Counted from the stretch's first letter, positions 7,386 through 13,886 are shown. The stretch: 13,929 bases of DNA from Autumnicola edwardsiae (GCF_031846505.1 NZ_JAVRHP010000084.1:1-13929), one strand, 5' to 3'. The notes: generated by a model not told the origin, from the sequence alone. Numbers and translations are program-made.

Positions 7386-8123
7386 CTGGGTTGCTGTTGG
7401 TTTATCTTCATGTTTAACTGGTTCTCCCCGTAATAGATCAAAAACATCCTGATCATAAATTCCTGCCGTTAATATTTCATCCTGTTTTATAGAAATATCA
7501 ATATCATATCTGTCAAACTTAGGATTTTCAGCCATATAGATATCCAGAACATCAAAATATTCCGTAGTTATTCTCAGAATTTTAGATTCCGATTCCCTGT
7601 AACCACTCATAACGGGAGTTATTTTTAAATAATTTGTTTCCTTGGGTACCGGTATTATATCAGTGAATCCAATATAGACCTTGTTGCTCTTTAAACTCAG
7701 GAACATGAGTTCCCCTGTTTTTGCCGACCTCCTAAAGAGTTTTTCAATTTCATCTCCATACTTCTTCACTGCAAAACTTATTGGCCTGTCATAACCTATA
7801 ATCAGGACGATCAATAAATTACCGAAAAGAGTAAAAAAGATAGCAATAACGAAAGAAAAAATTGAAGTCCATAAATAATCAATGTGGGTTATAGAAACAT
7901 TTTCATTCAAAATTTGAAATAGAAAAGGTATAAATTCAGGAAATTGAGCTGAAGTAAGGCTTCGTATGCTAAAGGTGAAAAATAGCAGAAAGACACCTGC
8001 TATGATTGAATTAAAGAGAATTCTTTGTGCAGGTAATCTCTGATATCTGTATTTAAAGTAAAGAAAATTTAATAAAATAAAATATCCGCCACATAATGGT
8101 AATATCAGCAGATTGTAAGGCAT
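7383..8123 (-). CDS. Membrane protein of unknown function with cytoplasmic beta-rich domain
   Basis: A 246-aa protein with three predicted membrane helices at about 2-23, 35-53 and 85-111. A hydrophilic domain of about 130 residues follows. The positive residues after helix 1 (KYRYQR) and the charged stretch after helix 3 are compatible with a cytoplasmic C-terminal domain. That domain opens with the amphipathic segment VKKYGDEIEKLFRRS. It continues with alternating strands such as GELMFLSLKSNKVYIGF (137-153), NYLKITPVMSGYR (164-176) and KILRITTEYFDVL (181-193). The L-x-S-x-K-V-Y-I-G ... P-x-x-SGYR ... TTEY pattern resembles uncharacterised proteins I cannot name. The gene begins directly at the stop of the 62-aa gene (TAGATG, no spacer). 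It is much richer in A+T than serS next door, which suggests acquired DNA. Confidence 0.6.
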   Translation of the reverse strand: MPYNLLILPLCGGYFILLNFLYFKYRYQRLPAQRILFNSIIAGVFLLFFTFSIRSLTSAQFPEFIPFLFQILNENVSITHIDYLWTSIFSFVIAIFFTLFGNLLIVLIIGYDRPISFAVKKYGDEIEKLFRRSAKTGELMFLSLKSNKVYIGFTDIIPVPKETNYLKITPVMSGYRESESKILRITTEYFDVLDIYMAENPKFDRYDIDISIKQDEILTAGIYDQDVFDLLRGEPVKHEDKPTATQ

Positions 8124-8312
8124 CTAATTGATAAGTCTTTTAAAATCCTGTTGGTTTTTTTGAATATGTTCTTTCAAGGAAACAGATTTCTTTAGAGACT
8201 TAATTACACTTCTAACATCTTCCCTCTTAAAAAAGACTTTTTTATCTACGTAAAGCTCGCCATTAAGCTTACCACGGATTCCAGTATCGGATATTTTTCC
8301 CTTTTTTGACAT
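8124..8312 (-). CDS. Small basic protein of unknown function (62 aa)
   Basis: A 62-aa protein rich in lysine. It has a glycine-containing N-terminal part (MSKKGKISDTGIRGKLNGEL) and a likely helical C-terminal half (REDVRSVIKSLKKS, then KEHIQKNQQDFKRLIN). There is no membrane segment or signal peptide. Its stop codon is immediately followed by the start of the 246-aa membrane protein gene, so the two are probably translated together. The 71 bases upstream are very A/T-rich and could hold a promoter, but no TAnnTTTG with correct spacing is present. The family is not recognised. The tight coupling supports it being a real gene despite its size. Confidence 0.5.
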   Translation of the reverse strand: MSKKGKISDTGIRGKLNGELYVDKKVFFKREDVRSVIKSLKKSVSLKEHIQKNQQDFKRLIN

Positions 8313-8383
8313 AACTAAAAATATTGTTTTATTTTATTATTTGCAAATTAGTTATGATCTAATGCAAGATTCCCAGCCGCAGA

Positions 8384-9655
8384 TTAATCTATAACCTCAA
8401 ATCCCGTATATGGAATAAGTACTTCCGGAACTTTAATACCTTCCGGAGTCTGGTAGTTTTCAAGGATTCCCGCGAGCACTCTTGGCAGGGCGAGGGCGCT
8501 TCCATTTAAGGTGTGCACCAGCTCTTTATTGTTGTCTTTGTCTTTATAGCGCAATTTCAGCCGGTTTGCCTGAAAAGCTTCAAAGTTGGAAACTGAACTT
8601 ATCTCCAGCCAACGATCCTGTGCTGTGGAAAACACTTCAAAATCATAAGTCAATGCTGAAGTAAAGCCCAGATCACCACCACAAAGGCGAAGAATGCGGT
8701 AAGGCAATTTCAGATCCTTGAGAATATTTTTTACGTGTTCTACCATTCCATCCAAAGCTGCATAGGAATCCTGAGGTTTTTCAAGCCTTACCAGCTCCAC
8801 TTTGTCAAACTGGTGCAGACGGTTTAATCCGCGTACGTGAGCCCCATAAGAACCGGCTTCCCTTCTAAAACACGGGGTATAACCGGTACAGGTAATGGGA
8901 AAATCTTTTTCGGTGAGCAGGTTGTCCCTAAACATGTTGGTAATAGGCACCTCTGCAGTTGGGATCATATAAAGATCATCTTCAGCAATATGGTACATCT
9001 GCCCTTCTTTATCTGGCAATTGTCCCGTGCCATAACCCGAAGCTTCGTTTACCATTAACGGCAACTGATATTCTGTATATCCCGCTTCCACAGCCTTATC
9101 CAGGAAATAAGTAATAAGGGCGCGTTGTAAACGTGCTCCTTTTCCTTTATACACAGGAAAACCGGCTCCCGTGATTTTATTTCCCAACTCAAAATCTATA
9201 ATATCGTACTTTTTGGCCAGTTCCCAGTGCGGCAAAGAACCTTCAGCCAAAACCGGAATATCACCTTCTTTATAAACCTCTTCATTATCTTCTTCAGAAG
9301 TTCCCGCGGGAACAGATTCATGCGGAATATTTGGAATCGTATACAGGTGCTTTTCCATTTCAATAATGGTATTAGCAAGCAGCTCTGAATAATTTTTGGA
9401 ATTTTCTTTTAACCTTCCGGTTTTCTCTTTTAGCAAATTTGCTTTTTGCTTCTCCCCGTTTTTAAAGAGATTCCCAATTTCTTTAGACAGTTTATTGGAT
9501 TCGGCTAAAGTGTTGTCCAGCTTCGTTTGGGTAGAACGGCGCATATCATCCAGCTGCAGGATTTCATCAAAGATTCCCTGGGCATCAAAATTTCTCTTTT
9601 TTAAAGCTGCTATAAAAGCTTCTTTCTGCTCTCTGATAATGCTGACTTGTAACAT
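8384..9655 (-). CDS. serS: Serine--tRNA ligase
   Basis: A 423-aa class II aminoacyl-tRNA synthetase that charges tRNA-Ser (and the Sec tRNA where present) with serine. The N-terminal half (about 25-110) is the charged antiparallel coiled-coil arm that grips the long variable arm of tRNA-Ser, visible as alternating K/E/L segments ending in NTIIEMEKHLYTIPNIPHES. The catalytic domain follows: the motif-1 region around RLQRALITYFLDKA; TAEVPITN in the serine pocket; motif 2 FRREAGSYG and LNRLHQFDKVE; and motif 3 NGSALALPRVLAGILENYQ near the end, with the class II arginine. The length is typical. The gene has its own probable promoter, 48 bases upstream of the ATG. The accessory cassette follows it. 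Confidence 0.97.
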   Translation of the reverse strand: MLQVSIIREQKEAFIAALKKRNFDAQGIFDEILQLDDMRRSTQTKLDNTLAESNKLSKEIGNLFKNGEKQKANLLKEKTGRLKENSKNYSELLANTIIEMEKHLYTIPNIPHESVPAGTSEEDNEEVYKEGDIPVLAEGSLPHWELAKKYDIIDFELGNKITGAGFPVYKGKGARLQRALITYFLDKAVEAGYTEYQLPLMVNEASGYGTGQLPDKEGQMYHIAEDDLYMIPTAEVPITNMFRDNLLTEKDFPITCTGYTPCFRREAGSYGAHVRGLNRLHQFDKVELVRLEKPQDSYAALDGMVEHVKNILKDLKLPYRILRLCGGDLGFTSALTYDFEVFSTAQDRWLEISSVSNFEAFQANRLKLRYKDKDNNKELVHTLNGSALALPRVLAGILENYQTPEGIKVPEVLIPYTGFEVID

Positions 9656-9702
9656 AAGGCCGTTAATTTTAAAAGTGCCGGTTATTAAATTTTTTAAAGG
9701 AG

Positions 9703-9710
9703 CAAATGTA
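9703..9710 (-). promoter_or_regulatory. Putative serS promoter (-7 element)
   Basis: Read on the minus strand this is TACATTTG, an exact match to the Bacteroidota -7 consensus TAnnTTTG. It is placed 48 bases before the serS ATG and 20 bases after the stop of the HTTM gene. The -33 region is weak; no clear TTG lies at the right distance. The exact -7 match in a short gap between two same-strand genes suggests that serS has its own transcript. Confidence 0.5.
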
Positions 9711-9729
9711 ACAAAAGCGCGTAAAAGTT

Positions 9730-11052
9730 CTAGTCTAAATCTGAAGGTAAAATCCAGTCATTATGCCCAAAATGGCTCCATTCTGCCCTGGCCATATCCA
9801 CTTTGGGATCTATAAGACGTTTGTAGGGACGACCATTTACACTCACCCGGCCATCTATATAGACTTCTATCTCCTTTCCCTGCTCTGCATACTCTTTTTC
9901 AAGATACTGGGCAAACTGCCAGAGCATATCGGGTTTGGAATTGATCGCCCTTTGCTGTTTCTTACTTAAATAGTCTTTTTTATCGACCACGAGCGTGTCT
10001 GAAGATCCTTTTTCGACAATTTTAAAGCGACTGCTTCCGGTTTTAGTGCGCAACATCATTCTCCAACTCAATCGATGCCCTTCTTCTGTCCACAGCACGT
10101 TATCCTGAAAAAACCAGTGCCTTATTGGTAAAGAAATCTGAACGATAAACCAGCACGCTAAAATGGCAATTATCACCTTATTGTAGGAAGGCACAACAAC
10201 TTCTCCTTTATCGTAGTAAGGTTTTTTCTTCCGAAGGAACCATTTGTTTATTTTTTCTGTAGGAAAAAAGAAAAGAATAAAAGCCAGCGACAGGTAAGGA
10301 AAGATACCAATCTGGAAAATAACACTATTGAAGAGATGAAAAAATATTGCCAATATAAATGCGGGAAGGCGCGTTTTTTTCCATAGTAAAAGCGGAATAA
10401 TCAACAAGTCAAAGATAAGCCCAAACCATGTGATTACCGGTCTTATCCATTGTTGCTGAAGAAAATCCCCCACCAGCCAATAATGCTGCTTACTTTTCAT
10501 CAATAAATCGGGGACCGTACCATCCAGCCAGTCAGGATAAAATTTGGCGACAGAAGCGTAGGAATACACAATCCATAACTGCAAAACAATAAGTATCCAG
10601 ACCCAGCGTGGCATGGAGATCTTTCTAATAGATGGGTTTCTTAATGCATCTAGCGAAAAATAGCGGTGCGCTGGCAGGAATGCCATAATGATGCAGAGCA
10701 ACATTAGCAGGTAATAATGATTGTTATAAGATGATTTTTGCATGAGGTAAACGCCCGCCCACATAATCCCGTAGAGAAAAATACTGAGGCGATATTTAAA
10801 GCCCAACATCACAAAAACACCAAATAATCCCATAAGGCCGTAGTACCAGAGCATAAGATCTCCCGGCAACGGCTGCAGAAATTCAAAACCTATAAAATTG
10901 AAAGTGAATTTTGGAGGATCTATAAGTGTTCTTTGAATCCATCCGGAAAATATTGCGCCCCAGGCTTCAAGAGTGATCAACAAGCCAAAAAACACTCTAA
11001 AAACCACAAGCGCAGAATTATCGATATGTTTAAAAAGCCACCTATTCAGCAT
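9730..11052 (-). CDS. HTTM-domain membrane protein related to vitamin K-dependent gamma-carboxylase
   Basis: A 440-aa integral membrane protein with several helices in its first 265 residues and a soluble C-terminal part. Landmarks, numbered from the ATG at 11052, are NNHYYLLML (110-118), SVAKFYPDWLDG (167-178), FFHLFNS (237-243) then GIFPYLSLAF, and TEEGHRLSWRMMLR (322-335). The K-x-x-x-DW context aligns by eye with the motif around catalytic Lys218 of human gamma-glutamyl carboxylase, placing Lys170 at that position; His239 lies in the matching H-x-x-N segment. Bacterial HTTM proteins are widespread, mostly uncharacterised relatives of that enzyme, and carboxylation is not proven. A GTG at 11061 would add three residues. 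The ATG is preferred because homologues start near MLNRWLFK. The start lies inside the ribF 3' end. Confidence 0.82.
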   Translation of the reverse strand: MLNRWLFKHIDNSALVVFRVFFGLLITLEAWGAIFSGWIQRTLIDPPKFTFNFIGFEFLQPLPGDLMLWYYGLMGLFGVFVMLGFKYRLSIFLYGIMWAGVYLMQKSSYNNHYYLLMLLCIIMAFLPAHRYFSLDALRNPSIRKISMPRWVWILIVLQLWIVYSYASVAKFYPDWLDGTVPDLLMKSKQHYWLVGDFLQQQWIRPVITWFGLIFDLLIIPLLLWKKTRLPAFILAIFFHLFNSVIFQIGIFPYLSLAFILFFFPTEKINKWFLRKKKPYYDKGEVVVPSYNKVIIAILACWFIVQISLPIRHWFFQDNVLWTEEGHRLSWRMMLRTKTGSSRFKIVEKGSSDTLVVDKKDYLSKKQQRAINSKPDMLWQFAQYLEKEYAEQGKEIEVYIDGRVSVNGRPYKRLIDPKVDMARAEWSHFGHNDWILPSDLD

Positions 11053-11980
11053 AATTATCACGTATGTACTGCCCGGAAAAAGCCTGGTCCTGTTTCATTG
11101 CAATTTTTAAAGCTTCTACAGAATCAAACTTTTTCTCATCCCGAATGCGGACTAAAAGTTCTATCTGAAGCCTTTTATCATAAAGATCCTGTTCCAGATC
11201 GAAAAAATAGGTTTCGATAGTTTGATCTTCTCCCCCAACAGTAGGGTTTGTTCCAATGTTCATCATCCCAAAGTACGTTTTTCCGTCAATTCTAGATTTC
11301 ACCACGTAAACCCCGTTTTTTGGAATCAACTTATAATCTTCTTTTATCTGCAGGTTTGCGGTAGGAAAGCCAAAATCTTTCCCGAGGCCACGGCCTTTAA
11401 CTATATCCCCTGTTAAAGTAAACGGATGCTGAAGGTAATTATTTGCCTTCTCCACCCTTCCTTCATAAAGTGCATTCCTGATTTTAGTAGAACTTACGGC
11501 CACAGCTTCCACTTCCTGCTTACTAATTTCTTCTACTTCAAAGCCAAATTGTTCCCCAAATTCCCTCAGGTTTTGAATATCTGCGGTGCGATTTCGTCCA
11601 AAACGGTGGTCATAACCAATAATCACCTTTTTGGCCTTTAGCCTGTTTACAAGAATGTCCCGTACGAATTCTAAGGCTGAAAGTCGGGAAAACTGGTGCG
11701 TAAAAGGATGAACAATTAAGTGGTCTACGCCCGTAGTTTCCAGGATTTGCTTTCTCTCTGCAATAGTATTTATTAATTTGAGCCCGCTTTCTTTTTGCAG
11801 CACCATCCTTGGATGCGGAAAAAATGTAAGGATCGCAGATTCCAGATTATTCGCTTTTGCTGTATTAACCAGCCTTTCTATAATCTTTTGATGACCTGCA
11901 TGTACGCCATCAAAAGTTCCTATAGTAACTGTAGTCTGGCGCTCACTATTAAAGGCATGTGCTCCCTGATGTTCTTTCAA
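11042..11980 (-). CDS. ribF: Bifunctional riboflavin kinase / FAD synthetase
   Basis: A 312-aa two-domain enzyme that phosphorylates riboflavin to FMN and then adenylates it to FAD. The N-terminal nucleotidyltransferase domain has TIGTFDGVHAGH (19-30), the cytidylyltransferase-type HxGH site, then GYDHRFGRNR (122-131) and SSTKIR (163-168). The C-terminal flavokinase domain has GRGLGKDFGFPTANL (196-210), NIGTNPTV (241-248) and the putative catalytic Glu256. The start is a TTG at 11980: the frame is closed by the pth TAG only two codons upstream, and no in-frame ATG or GTG precedes the conserved TIGTFDG. The TTG may keep expression low. The gene lies 6 bases after pth and overlaps the HTTM gene. 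No FMN riboswitch leader is present. Confidence 0.95.
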   Translation of the reverse strand: MKEHQGAHAFNSERQTTVTIGTFDGVHAGHQKIIERLVNTAKANNLESAILTFFPHPRMVLQKESGLKLINTIAERKQILETTGVDHLIVHPFTHQFSRLSALEFVRDILVNRLKAKKVIIGYDHRFGRNRTADIQNLREFGEQFGFEVEEISKQEVEAVAVSSTKIRNALYEGRVEKANNYLQHPFTLTGDIVKGRGLGKDFGFPTANLQIKEDYKLIPKNGVYVVKSRIDGKTYFGMMNIGTNPTVGGEDQTIETYFFDLEQDLYDKRLQIELLVRIRDEKKFDSVEALKIAMKQDQAFSGQYIRDNYAE

Positions 11981-11986
11981 AGTCGG

Positions 11987-12613
11987 CTATTTTCCGTTAA
12001 AATTATTCATTGTATTTGAAACTCCGGCAGTTCCAAAGGATTTTATGAGTTCTGCAGATTTCTTCAATCTTTCCGGCAGGTTTTTCTCTTCCTCTTCAGT
12101 CCATTCCCCAAGCACATAATCTATCTGTTTTCCTTTGGAGAACTCGTCACTAATCCCAAACCTAAACCTGTTGTATTTTGTGGTATTAAGAACATTCTGA
12201 ATGTCTTTAAGACCATTATGTCCCCCATCGCTGCCTTTGGTTTTGAGGCGTAAAGTTCCAAAAGCCAAATTAAGATCATCGGTAACCACCAGCAGGTTTT
12301 CGGGAAGTACTTTTTCTTTCATCATCCAGTAATTCACTGCTTTCCCGCTAAGATTCATATAGGTACTGGGTTTCAGCAAAATAAAGGTGCGCCCTTTAAA
12401 TTTGAATTGGGCAATATCCCCCAGCCTGTCTGTAGAAAAAGAGATTTCCTCCAGATTGGCGAGATAATCCAAAATCTTAAAGCCTATATTATGCCTTGTA
12501 TTTTCATATTCGCTACCTATGTTTCCAAGGCCTGCTATTAAAAATTTCTTCATGGGATCTATTTCTTCCTGAGGCTTTCTTTTACTTAATATTCTTCCGA
12601 AGAAAGACAGCAT
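11987..12613 (-). CDS. pth: Peptidyl-tRNA hydrolase
   Basis: A Pth that releases peptides from tRNAs dropped by stalled ribosomes. In long-form numbering (208 aa) the catalytic residues are Asn31 (GLGNIG), His41 (NTRHNIGF), Asn87 (YMNLSG), Asp112 (TDDLNL) and Asn133 (GGHNGLKDI); these correspond to N10, H20, N68, D93 and N114 of the E. coli enzyme. The first 20 residues (MLSFFGRILSKRKPQEEIDP) precede the canonical start MKKFLIAGLGNIG. Similar extensions occur in flavobacterial Pth sequences. The alternative start is the ATG at 12553, which has an AGGAAG stretch upstream on the minus strand. A TATCTTTA promoter box lies 14 bases before the long start and favours it. The gene is first in the pth-ribF-HTTM transcript. 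Confidence 0.94.
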   Translation of the reverse strand: MLSFFGRILSKRKPQEEIDPMKKFLIAGLGNIGSEYENTRHNIGFKILDYLANLEEISFSTDRLGDIAQFKFKGRTFILLKPSTYMNLSGKAVNYWMMKEKVLPENLLVVTDDLNLAFGTLRLKTKGSDGGHNGLKDIQNVLNTTKYNRFRFGISDEFSKGKQIDYVLGEWTEEEEKNLPERLKKSAELIKSFGTAGVSNTMNNFNGK

Positions 12614-12627
12614 ATGCTCTTTTTTGG

Positions 12628-12635
12628 TAAAGATA
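12628..12635 (-). promoter_or_regulatory. Putative promoter of the pth-ribF-HTTM operon (-7 element)
   Basis: Read on the minus strand this is TATCTTTA, one base off the TAnnTTTG consensus and the same octamer as before the TPR gene. It is 14 bases before the long pth start codon. A weak TTTC lies in the -33 region. The upstream half of this promoter is made of the repeat-rich sequence that fills the gap to rplY. Confidence 0.42.
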
Positions 12636-12701
12636 AAATTTAAAATTAAGTTGAAAGTGGAAAAGAATTTGAAGATTGAAATTAAGTGGAAAGTGGAACA
12701 A

Positions 12702-12733
12702 TTTGAGAGTTTGAAGATTTGAAGATTTGAAGA
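12702..12733 (+). repeat. 8-bp tandem array, TTTGAAGA x3 plus one degenerate unit
   Basis: Three exact TTTGAAGA units occupy 12710-12733 and are preceded by TTTGAGAG at 12702-12709 in the same register. The array lies in the purine-rich left part of the spacer. Its TGAAGA core also appears on the opposite strand in the array at 13110-13141. Confidence 0.65.
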
Positions 12734-12815
12734 GTGAAATCGAGTGGAAAGTGGAAAGCTCTTTTTGAACTACGCAGGGCAAGGTGTTTTTTTTAGTAAA
12801 AGCTGATTTCATTTT

Positions 12816-12834
12816 AGGTCGAAATTTGTCATTT
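12816..12834 (+). repeat. Dispersed short motif, degenerate copy 3
   Basis: AGGTCGAAATTTGTCATTT matches the corresponding part of the 12876-12899 copy at 16 of 19 bases. It is followed, like that copy, by a T-run. It lies 60 bases before that copy in the repeat-rich spacer. Because the region is A/T-rich, this third match is weaker evidence than the other two. Confidence 0.35.
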
Positions 12835-12875
12835 TTTCTCCTTCCCTTTTTATCTCTTTAACTCTTTCTCTTTTT

Positions 12876-12899
12876 ACTGAAGGCCGAAAATTGCCATTT
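12876..12899 (+). repeat. Dispersed short motif, copy 2
   Basis: This 24-base segment, starting ACTGAAGGCCGAAAATTG, matches 2552-2575 at 22 of 24 bases although the two sites are over 10 kb apart and neither is coding. Here it forms the junction between unit A and unit B of the tandem duplication. The role is unknown. Confidence 0.5.
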
Positions 12900-13109
12900 T
12901 TGGATGCTCTTTCAATGGAAAGAGGAACAATTTGAGAATTTTAAGATTCAAGTCGGGTTGAAGTGGAAAGTTCTTACACTGAAGTCACTGATATAAACAT
13001 CTGAAAGTTTCACGTTCAAAGTTTAAGGTTTCAAGTTTCGGAAATGAGATAATTTAGACCCCTTTTCCTCCTTCCTTTTTTAACTCTTTAACTCTATTTC
13101 CTTTTTATT

Positions 13110-13141
13110 CCTTCACTCCTTCATTCTTTCACTTCTTCACT
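13110..13141 (-). repeat. 8-bp tandem array, four AGTGAAGR-type units
   Basis: On the plus strand the four consecutive octamers are CCTTCACT, CCTTCATT, CTTTCACT and TCTTCACT. Read on the minus strand they are variants of AGTGAAGG/AGTGAAGA. A further degenerate octamer, TTTTTATT, precedes them. Just upstream, TTTAACTC is repeated twice with the same 8-base period (13079-13094). The array abuts the rplY terminator. Confidence 0.6.
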
Positions 13142-13145
13142 AAAA

Positions 13146-13189
13146 AAAAGCATTCCGAATTTCGGAAAAACCGAAACAGGAATGCTTTT
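13146..13189 (-). terminator. Intrinsic terminator of rplY
   Basis: An 11-bp outer stem (AAAAGCATTCC at 13146-13156 with GGAATGCTTTT at 13179-13189) encloses a second stem (TTTCGG at 13160-13165 with CCGAAA at 13171-13176) around an A5 loop, with a 3 x 2 internal loop between them. On the minus strand the hairpin is followed by a run of T complementary to the A-run at 13142-13149. It lies 23 bases after the rplY stop and is the strongest terminator in the window. It should uncouple rplY from pth. Confidence 0.85.
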
Positions 13190-13212
13190 AACTTATGCTA
13201 AGAATCAGCTAT

Positions 13213-13866
13213 TTATTCTTTGCTCTCTCCTTCAGCTGCTTCATCTACTTCTGTAGCTGGAACCTCATCTGCTGCTACTTCGTCTTCATCTTCATCTTCT
13301 TCGAGATCTTCAACGATGTTACGTGAAGTTCTAACCTGGCAGATTACCGTGTTATCTGGATGCTGAATTTTGAAATCATCACTTTCAACAGCAGTAACAT
13401 AAAGCTTCTGCCCAATCTTAAGCTTGGTAACATCTGCTTCAATATAATCTGGTAAGTCTCCCGGAAGTCCTTTTACTCTTAAACGACGCAGGTTGTAACG
13501 TAAAACCCCACCGTTTTTAACCCCACGCGGAATTCCTTCAGTATGAATAGGAATTTCCATAGTAATTGGAGTGTCTTCAAAGATTTCATAAAAATCCATG
13601 TGAAGGATAGCGTCTGTCACAGGATGAAATTGAATATCCTGAAGTACAGCGTTATATTTTTTACCGCCTTCTAATTGAATCTCCACCGTGTGAACATCTG
13701 GGGTGTAGATAAGGTTCTGGAATGCAATTTCCTCGGCAGCAAAGTGTAAAGGCTCCTGGCCCCCACCATACAATACGCAAGGAACCTGTCCAGCATTACG
13801 TAAGGCTTTAGTTGACTTCTTGCCTACGCTTTCTCTTTTAGATCCGTTGATCGTAATTGATTTCAT
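13213..13866 (-). CDS. rplY: Large-subunit ribosomal protein L25 (bL25, CTC/TL5 type)
   Basis: A 217-aa bL25 protein of the long CTC/TL5 type, which binds 5S rRNA in the large ribosomal subunit. Residues 1-92 form the 5S-binding L25 domain (KRESVGKKSTKALRNAGQVP, VLYGG, and VLQDIQFHPVTD with HMDFYEI at the end). Residues about 98-182 form the CTC beta domain (IPIHTEGIPRGVKNGGVL, LPGDLPDYIEADV). The last 30 residues are a strongly acidic tail (EDLEEDEDEDE, then AEGESKE), a common but variable feature of long L25 proteins. The gene has a good promoter box and a strong terminator, so it is probably a single-gene transcript, although in many bacteria it is co-transcribed with pth. Confidence 0.96.
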   Translation of the reverse strand: MKSITINGSKRESVGKKSTKALRNAGQVPCVLYGGGQEPLHFAAEEIAFQNLIYTPDVHTVEIQLEGGKKYNAVLQDIQFHPVTDAILHMDFYEIFEDTPITMEIPIHTEGIPRGVKNGGVLRYNLRRLRVKGLPGDLPDYIEADVTKLKIGQKLYVTAVESDDFKIQHPDNTVICQVRTSRNIVEDLEEDEDEDEVAADEVPATEVDEAAEGESKE

Positions 13867-13886
13867 TATTATTAAATTTTAGGCTG

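Larger units (their letters stand above)
12690..13096. repeat. Degenerate tandem duplication, period 229-230 bp
   Basis: Unit A spans about 12690-12866 and unit B about 12919-13096. Three anchors keep the same spacing: GGAACAATTTGAGA at 12695-12708 and 12924-12937 (229), CTCCTTCC at 12838-12845 and 13068-13075 (230), and CTCTTTAACTCT at 12854-12865 and 13084-13095 (230). The middles are much diverged, with recognisable pieces such as AGTGGAAAG. The constant spacing across some 170 bases shows a single old duplication rather than chance low complexity. Confidence 0.6.
12636..13144. other. Gene-free repeat-rich spacer between rplY and pth
   Basis: The 599 bases between the pth start and the rplY stop hold no credible gene. 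This part is strongly biased: 12647-12765 is mostly purine on the plus strand, while 12838-12875 and 13061-13141 are mostly pyrimidine. It contains an imperfect tandem duplication with a 229-230-base period, two arrays with an 8-base period, repeated AGTGGAA units (12685-12698 and 12743-12756) and two copies of a dispersed motif. One minus-strand frame of 76 codons crosses it, but its protein is low-complexity repeat translation. rplY and pth are neighbours in many bacteria, so this spacer probably expanded between them. Confidence 0.65.

Noticed and set aside
9656..9729. T-box leader before serS
   Set aside because: The gap is 74 bases, too short for a T-box, and such leaders are not typical of this phylum.
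9396..9815. 139-codon plus-strand frame over the start of serS
   Set aside because: Antisense to the serS coiled-coil arm and crosses the serS promoter; hydrophobic composition comes from reading the K/E-rich complement.
10933..11220. 95-codon plus-strand frame at the ribF/HTTM overlap
   Set aside because: Antisense to two well-supported genes, no family resemblance.
11981..12000. FMN riboswitch in front of ribF
   Set aside because: Only 6 bases separate pth from ribF, leaving no room for a leader.
12582..12812. 76-codon minus-strand frame upstream of pth
   Set aside because: Its protein is repetitive (FHFPLNFNLQILFHFQLNFKF) and is a direct reading of the purine-rich repeats; it overlaps the pth start and has no family resemblance.
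12702..13141. CRISPR-like array
   Set aside because: Repeat units are only 8 bases, adjacent without spacers, and no cas genes are present.
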